A DNA stretch of 64,000 bases, from assembly GCA_020555865.1 (NCBI GenBank), contig JAJCJJ010000001.1:496001-560000 (forward strand), in the 5' to 3' direction. This DNA is from a bacterium 210917-DFI.7.65. GTDB lineage: Bacteria > Bacillota > Clostridia > Oscillospirales > Oscillospiraceae. Below, piece after piece: positions 60,387 to 64,000 of the stretch (position 1 is the stretch's first letter; the number at the start of each line of letters is the position of its first letter). A model generated the notes under the pieces. It made no database searches and was not told where the DNA came from. It saw nothing but the letters and a program-made list of their open reading frames with translations. The position numbers were made by a program, and so were the translations under genes.

Positions 60387-61937
60387 TTAATTGCTTTCGC
60401 CAGTGGAAATCAGGTTGGGACGCAGCCAGTCGGAACTGGGACGGCACAGGAGCCGTGCATCGAGATAAGCCATGGGCAGAGTCAGGATGGTGTGCCCCAG
60501 GTAGTTGCCGGATTCCGTTTTTTCCACCAGCAGGGCCACGTCTGCGATGTTGTCGCTGTTCAGGCACAGGGGAATCATCAGGCTCAGCAGATTGTAGGCA
60601 GGGTAGTAGATGGGAACTGCTGTTTTGTAGTCCCAGCGGATGCGTTTGGTGGCTTTGTCGATGGCGCGCTTAAAATCGCTGCGAATGCGTTCGCTGAGCA
60701 GGGCGCTGTCCTGGGTTTCGCAAAATGCGGCCAGATCCCGCATGTGCCGGTTGTAAGCGGCGGTGCCGAAGCGGCATTTGGCGGCTTTGTCGATGATGGC
60801 AAGAGCCTTGGGATAGCGGTTGCACACGTCCCGCAGGTAATTCAGGGGCATGCGGCCGATGTTGTCGCTGAGGATGTGGTCGTAATTAACGGCCAGGCGG
60901 CATCGGGTGTCGTAAAGCAGGTCGGACACCTCAGTGATATAAGCGGCCGGCTGGGGCGGCTGGGCGAAATAAATGGTGATGCGCTGGCCGTCGCCCCGGC
61001 TGCCTTCGGTGCAGAAGCTGCTGAAACGCCATGGGATTGCACTGTCCGGGTCGTGATTTTTTTCAAAGCAGGCGAAGATATCGTCATAATGGATGGTCAG
61101 AAGGCCGGTGTTGAAAGCTGCGAAGGTGCCATCGTCGTTCACCAGAATCTTTTCCTCGTGCTTGAGGCGCAGAAAGGTATATTTGAGGTATTGCCGCAGG
61201 ATATAAAAGTTTTTTACTTTGGAATCGGCACTGTCGCGGAAGTCCCATTCTTCCGGCAGCGCCATGTCGGCCAGAGCCCGCAGCGCGTCGGTCCAGGCGC
61301 CGATCACGGCGAAATCCTCCAGCGCCTCGCCGGGGTTGGCCCGTTCAGCGGGCGTGGGGGAGAAATCCTCCGGATTGGGTGTCCCTTCGTAAACGCGGGT
61401 CAGGGCCCAGGGGCGTGTGTCGTTCTTGCGGGTGTTGCGGGCAAAAAAAACGGAGATTTCTTCACCCTCGGCGTTTTTCAGCCCGGTGGGGAAGGTGCAG
61501 GTATCCTCTTTTTCGGTGATGCGTTTTTTCTTCGCTGCGGTTTGGTAAGCGGTTTCCAGCATCTGCAGCGCGGTGTCGTCCCGGCCCATCAGATGGTGGA
61601 TTTTTTCGTGAAAGATTTCCAGCGTGGAGCCGGGAAGATAGGCAAAGGAGCGGATATCGTCCGGATACTTTTTTTTCGGCGCTTTTTTTTCTTTTTTAGG
61701 TTCTTTGAGCACCATTTGCCAGAAGGGGTTGCCGTCTTCATTCTGCACCTGTTCAAAGCGGACGTATTCGGGCATATCTTCCAGCACTTTATTCAGTCCC
61801 TTGTATCCGAGGTCCTTTGCATGATACCCGTGCCCAGCCAGGCAGTTGCCGGCCTGGGCGACCAGAAGGGGTTTTCCCACATCGAAAGTCGCCGTCAGGA
61901 GGTCGTAGATCTCCTGCTTTTGTTTCGGGGTCAACAT
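60387..61937 (-). CDS. DUF3825-domain protein with an N-terminal LOTUS/OST-HTH-like region
   Basis: A 516-residue cytosolic protein. The start is ATG 61937 (MLTPKQKQEIYDLLTATFDV), with AAGGAG 11 bp upstream; 26 earlier in-frame codons lack support. The first ~75 residues look like a small winged-helix of OST-HTH type (GYKGLNKVLEDMPEYVRFEQ). A lysine-rich linker follows (KEPKKEKKAPKKK). The rest matches DUF3825 (RSFAYLPGSTLEIFHEKI, VIGAWTDALRALADMALPEE, NYDHILSDNIGRMP, PIYYPAYNLLSLMIPLCL). OST-HTH domains bind RNA, often structured RNA, so an RNA-related job is possible. The function is unknown. Confidence 0.8.
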   Translation of the reverse strand: MLTPKQKQEIYDLLTATFDVGKPLLVAQAGNCLAGHGYHAKDLGYKGLNKVLEDMPEYVRFEQVQNEDGNPFWQMVLKEPKKEKKAPKKKYPDDIRSFAYLPGSTLEIFHEKIHHLMGRDDTALQMLETAYQTAAKKKRITEKEDTCTFPTGLKNAEGEEISVFFARNTRKNDTRPWALTRVYEGTPNPEDFSPTPAERANPGEALEDFAVIGAWTDALRALADMALPEEWDFRDSADSKVKNFYILRQYLKYTFLRLKHEEKILVNDDGTFAAFNTGLLTIHYDDIFACFEKNHDPDSAIPWRFSSFCTEGSRGDGQRITIYFAQPPQPAAYITEVSDLLYDTRCRLAVNYDHILSDNIGRMPLNYLRDVCNRYPKALAIIDKAAKCRFGTAAYNRHMRDLAAFCETQDSALLSERIRSDFKRAIDKATKRIRWDYKTAVPIYYPAYNLLSLMIPLCLNSDNIADVALLVEKTESGNYLGHTILTLPMAYLDARLLCRPSSDWLRPNLISTGESN

Positions 61938-62047
61938 ATTGGTTTTGTTCTCCTTATTTGTTTGTAGAAACCGGCGGCATTTGCTGCGCCGGGGCCAAAA
62001 AGTCCATGCGCACACCCGATAGGAAAGCAGGCAGACCGTATCCGAAC

Positions 62048-62083
62048 GGGAAAAGAGCCGGCGGCGTTTCCGCCGGCTCTTAA
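62048..62083 (-). terminator. Stable hairpin inside the DUF3825 leader
   Basis: AAGAGCCGGCGG and CCGCCGGCTCTT form a 12-bp stem followed by TTTT on the minus strand. It lies between the promoter at 62190-62162 and the gene, so it is either the end of the lysR transcript, an attenuator, or both. Confidence 0.65.
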
Positions 62084-62161
62084 CGCGTATTTAGAAGCGA
62101 TCTCTGTCCTGTGCGGGGGCGATGGGCGTCCATACGGCCAGATTGCATGGAACCTGCTTTT

Positions 62162-62190
62162 ATTATACGGCTTGTTGGATGGAATTGCAA
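62162..62190 (-). promoter_or_regulatory. Promoter of the DUF3825 gene
   Basis: Minus-strand TTGCAA (62190-62185), a 17-bp spacer and TATAAT (62167-62162). The leader would be about 220 nt. The rest of the 61938-62292 stretch holds no gene I can support. Confidence 0.75.
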
Positions 62191-62292
62191 GGAAAGGATG
62201 GACGAATCGGGCGGATTGGACAGCCTTTTCCCAAAGCTCCTTTTGTTCGTCGTCTTTTGCGCTCCGCCGGGTCAGAGCAGCGTCGAGCCGTC

Positions 62293-63231
62293 TCAGTGCC
62301 GTTTCGCTTCCGCAGCGCTCAGTTGGGTGTGGATGGCACGGATTTTTTCGAGCATAGCGGCGGAAAAGGCGGATTGTGTGATCTCCGGCTGGTATACCAT
62401 AAAGATCTGCAGGCTGGAGTCGAAGCCGGTCAGGCGCAAAGGCCAGATCAGAGCGCTTTTGGTGTACAGATCATCGATCACGGAAAAATGGGGCGTAATG
62501 CCGACGCAGTTGCTGGCCGCGACAGCTTGTTTTACCGATTCCAGATCCCCCAGCACGGACTGCTGCTGAAAATTTTTCCAGTTGGTGACCGGAAACGAGC
62601 CTGTGAATTGCGGCGAGTAGCTCATGCTGACCAGAGCATCCTCGCGGATTTCCTGGATGTGGATGCTTTCTTTGCCCCAGTGGCGCGAGTTCCGGTTCAC
62701 AATGGCGCAAAAATAGTCCGGGGAGAGGTTTTCAAAAGTTAAACCGTTCAGCTCTGCCGTGTAGCGGATGTTTTCCGATTCCGCTTTTGTCAGTGTGCCG
62801 ATGGCGATCTCGCATTTTCCCGCCGCCACCGCGGCTGCGCTTTTGCGGGAGAGTACCGGGGTGACATTCAGGCTGGTGTCACGGAAACGGGATTCTTTTT
62901 CCAGCGTTAAATACGAGCCGAGCCTGGTGCAGAAGGCCGGATAGCAGCCGATGTTGCAGCTGGCATACTGGGTCACGGCCTTTTTGCTGACTTCGGTCAG
63001 TTTCTGATAGTCGGTCAGGATCCGTTCAATGATGCGGATCGCTTCTTTTCCACGGGGCGTGGGTGTGATGCCGTGGGAAGTGCGCAGGAAAAGCTGAATG
63101 TCAAGTTCCTTTTCCGCTGCCTGAATGGCGGCCGAGAGTGTGGTTTGGCCGATCCATAAATTTTTGGCAGCGGCAGAAATGGAGCCGGCGCGCGCCACTT
63201 CCAGCACATACTGCAGATTTTCAATACGCAT
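62293..63231 (-). CDS. LysR-family regulator, divergent from the BKACE gene
   Basis: A 312-residue protein. The start is ATG 63231 (MRIENLQYVLEVARAGSISA), the normal LysR N-terminus, followed by AAKNLWIGQTTLSAAIQAAE, the HTH, and a type-2 binding domain. An in-frame ATG 22 codons upstream gives a non-typical extension and is rejected. About 210 bp separate it from the divergent keto-acid cleavage gene, which it probably controls. Confidence 0.9.
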   Translation of the reverse strand: MRIENLQYVLEVARAGSISAAAKNLWIGQTTLSAAIQAAEKELDIQLFLRTSHGITPTPRGKEAIRIIERILTDYQKLTEVSKKAVTQYASCNIGCYPAFCTRLGSYLTLEKESRFRDTSLNVTPVLSRKSAAAVAAGKCEIAIGTLTKAESENIRYTAELNGLTFENLSPDYFCAIVNRNSRHWGKESIHIQEIREDALVSMSYSPQFTGSFPVTNWKNFQQQSVLGDLESVKQAVAASNCVGITPHFSVIDDLYTKSALIWPLRLTGFDSSLQIFMVYQPEITQSAFSAAMLEKIRAIHTQLSAAEAKRH

Positions 63232-63331
63232 GGACGTCACCTTCTTTGTGTGGAATGTTCTGCTGACATCATACCACAGTTTCGATTCTGTTACCAATCA
63301 TTTTGCTAATGCCCTATGCAAAAATTGTTAC

Positions 63332-63360
63332 TTGCCCTTTATGGGAATGTTTTATATAAT
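63332..63360 (+). promoter_or_regulatory. Promoter of the BKACE gene
   Basis: TTGCCC (63332-63337), a 17-bp spacer and TATAAT (63355-63360). The start codon follows 82 bp later. Confidence 0.7.
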
Positions 63361-63442
63361 TAACATACAAGTTGTACAAAAAATGAGTAAAAACCTGTCT
63401 GCTTGTGGTCGACCTGTATAAAAACAAGGCGGGAGAAAGGAA

Positions 63443-64000
63443 ATGAGAAAGATGAGTGAAAAGCGTATTGTTACTGCGGCTCTGACCGGAGCGATGTCGC
63501 CGAAGGCGGTCAATCCCAATGTACCTGTTACGCCGGAGGAAATTGCGGAGGACGCCTATAAATGCTACAAGGCCGGCGCCGCCATTGTGCACCTGCACAT
63601 GCGCAACGCCCAGGACGAGGCCTGCAGCGACGTGGAATTGTTCCGCGAAAGCCAGCGGCTGATCCGCGAAAAGTGCGATGTGATCATCAATATGACCACC
63701 ACCGGCACCAACGCGGCCAACACGGCGGTGTGCGAGGAGGCGTATGACGAGCGCATTGCACCCGTGATCGAACTGGAGCCGGAGATGTGCTCCTATGATG
63801 CGGCCTCTTTTAACTGGATGAGCGCCAAACCCTTTACATTCCAGAACCCGCCCGCTTTTCTGGAAAAGCTCAACAAAGCCTGCATCGAGCACCACTGCAA
63901 ACCAGAGATCGAAATCTTCAATCCCGGTATGTTTGGCGTGATCCAGTGGTATACCGACCGTGGGCTGCTGCCCGGCCCCTGCCATTTCCAGTATGTCCTG
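63443..64000 (+). CDS. BKACE / 3-keto-5-aminohexanoate cleavage enzyme family, N-terminal part
   Basis: The open frame runs off the right edge after 186 codons. It reads IVTAALTGAMSPKAVNPNVP, then VTPEEIAEDAYKCYKAGAAI and VHLHMRNAQD, where HLH is the zinc site of the beta-keto acid cleavage (DUF849) fold, and IINMTTTGT follows. The family condenses a beta-keto acid with acetyl-CoA; Kce is the lysine-fermentation member, but the substrate of this one cannot be fixed. Starts at 63443 or 63452 (MSEKRIV) are both possible; the second has the better distance to AAAGGA. Divergent lysR upstream. Confidence 0.88.
   Translation, partial: MRKMSEKRIVTAALTGAMSPKAVNPNVPVTPEEIAEDAYKCYKAGAAIVHLHMRNAQDEACSDVELFRESQRLIREKCDVIINMTTTGTNAANTAVCEEAYDERIAPVIELEPEMCSYDAASFNWMSAKPFTFQNPPAFLEKLNKACIEHHCKPEIEIFNPGMFGVIQWYTDRGLLPGPCHFQYVL

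Noticed and set aside
60360..61967. 535-codon plus-strand frame
   Set aside because: Antisense to the DUF3825 gene, which has conserved motifs and a ribosome site.

Overview
The window is about 64 kb of Gram-positive, moderately GC-rich DNA. It most resembles a gut member of the Oscillospiraceae / Clostridia (Flavonifractor- or Intestinimonas-like). The pointers are teichoic-acid genes, SLH-domain surface proteins, a T-box leader, AGGAGG-type ribosome sites, a four-subunit 2-oxoacid:ferredoxin oxidoreductase and a 3-keto-acid cleavage enzyme of the amino-acid fermentation type. The genus is an inference.

Layout. 1-1040: end of a CDP-glycerol glycerophosphotransferase, tagD and a tRNA-Pro. 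1041-2880: AT-richer accessory DNA with one small secreted protein and scars of a phage head gene and a Fic gene. 2911-12326: a complete type I-C CRISPR-Cas locus on the minus strand: cas3 as its own unit, then cas5c-cas8c-cas7-cas4-cas1-cas2, a leader and a 21-repeat array. Between cas3 and cas5c lies what I consider the best find. A solo CRISPR-repeat mimic has its own sigma-A promoter and terminator, and its 'spacer' partly matches, with a TTC PAM, a site covering the -35 box of the cas promoter. This looks like an autoregulatory CRISPR-resembling RNA (CreR-like) for type I-C. 12412-15000: relics of a mobilizable element (serine recombinase, MobC-like protein, HsdS).

15195-28300: a roughly 3,350-residue secreted SLH protein split by one frameshift, followed by a divergent GHKL sensor kinase and a LytTR response regulator with a matching direct-repeat site. 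28386-30875: a Mef-like MFS exporter behind a leader with a five-codon peptide and a terminator (probable attenuator), coupled to a double GNAT acetyltransferase. 30951-31643: integrase and SLH relics. 31960-40800: a TetR regulator followed by five large proteins carrying DUF4261, SUFU and DUF4253-type domains that are often immunity proteins, and a decayed TPR copy of the first one. No toxin is visible.

40992-52380: CoA-disulfide reductase, thioredoxin reductase and a ZIP metal transporter; an NSS sodium symporter with a divergent LysR; a carboxymuconolactone decarboxylase-like gene next to a cupin relic; a second LysR; rqcH, GNAT, SprT-like and PAP2 genes. 52440-56702: an operon DUF4317-xpaC-telA-TPM. 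56859-60313: porCDAB preceded by a T-box whose specifier reads ATC (Ile), which suggests an isoleucine-responsive, possibly biosynthetic 2-oxoacid oxidoreductase. 60387-64000: a DUF3825 protein with a hairpin in its leader, a LysR regulator and, divergent from it, the start of a BKACE/Kce-type enzyme cut by the window edge.
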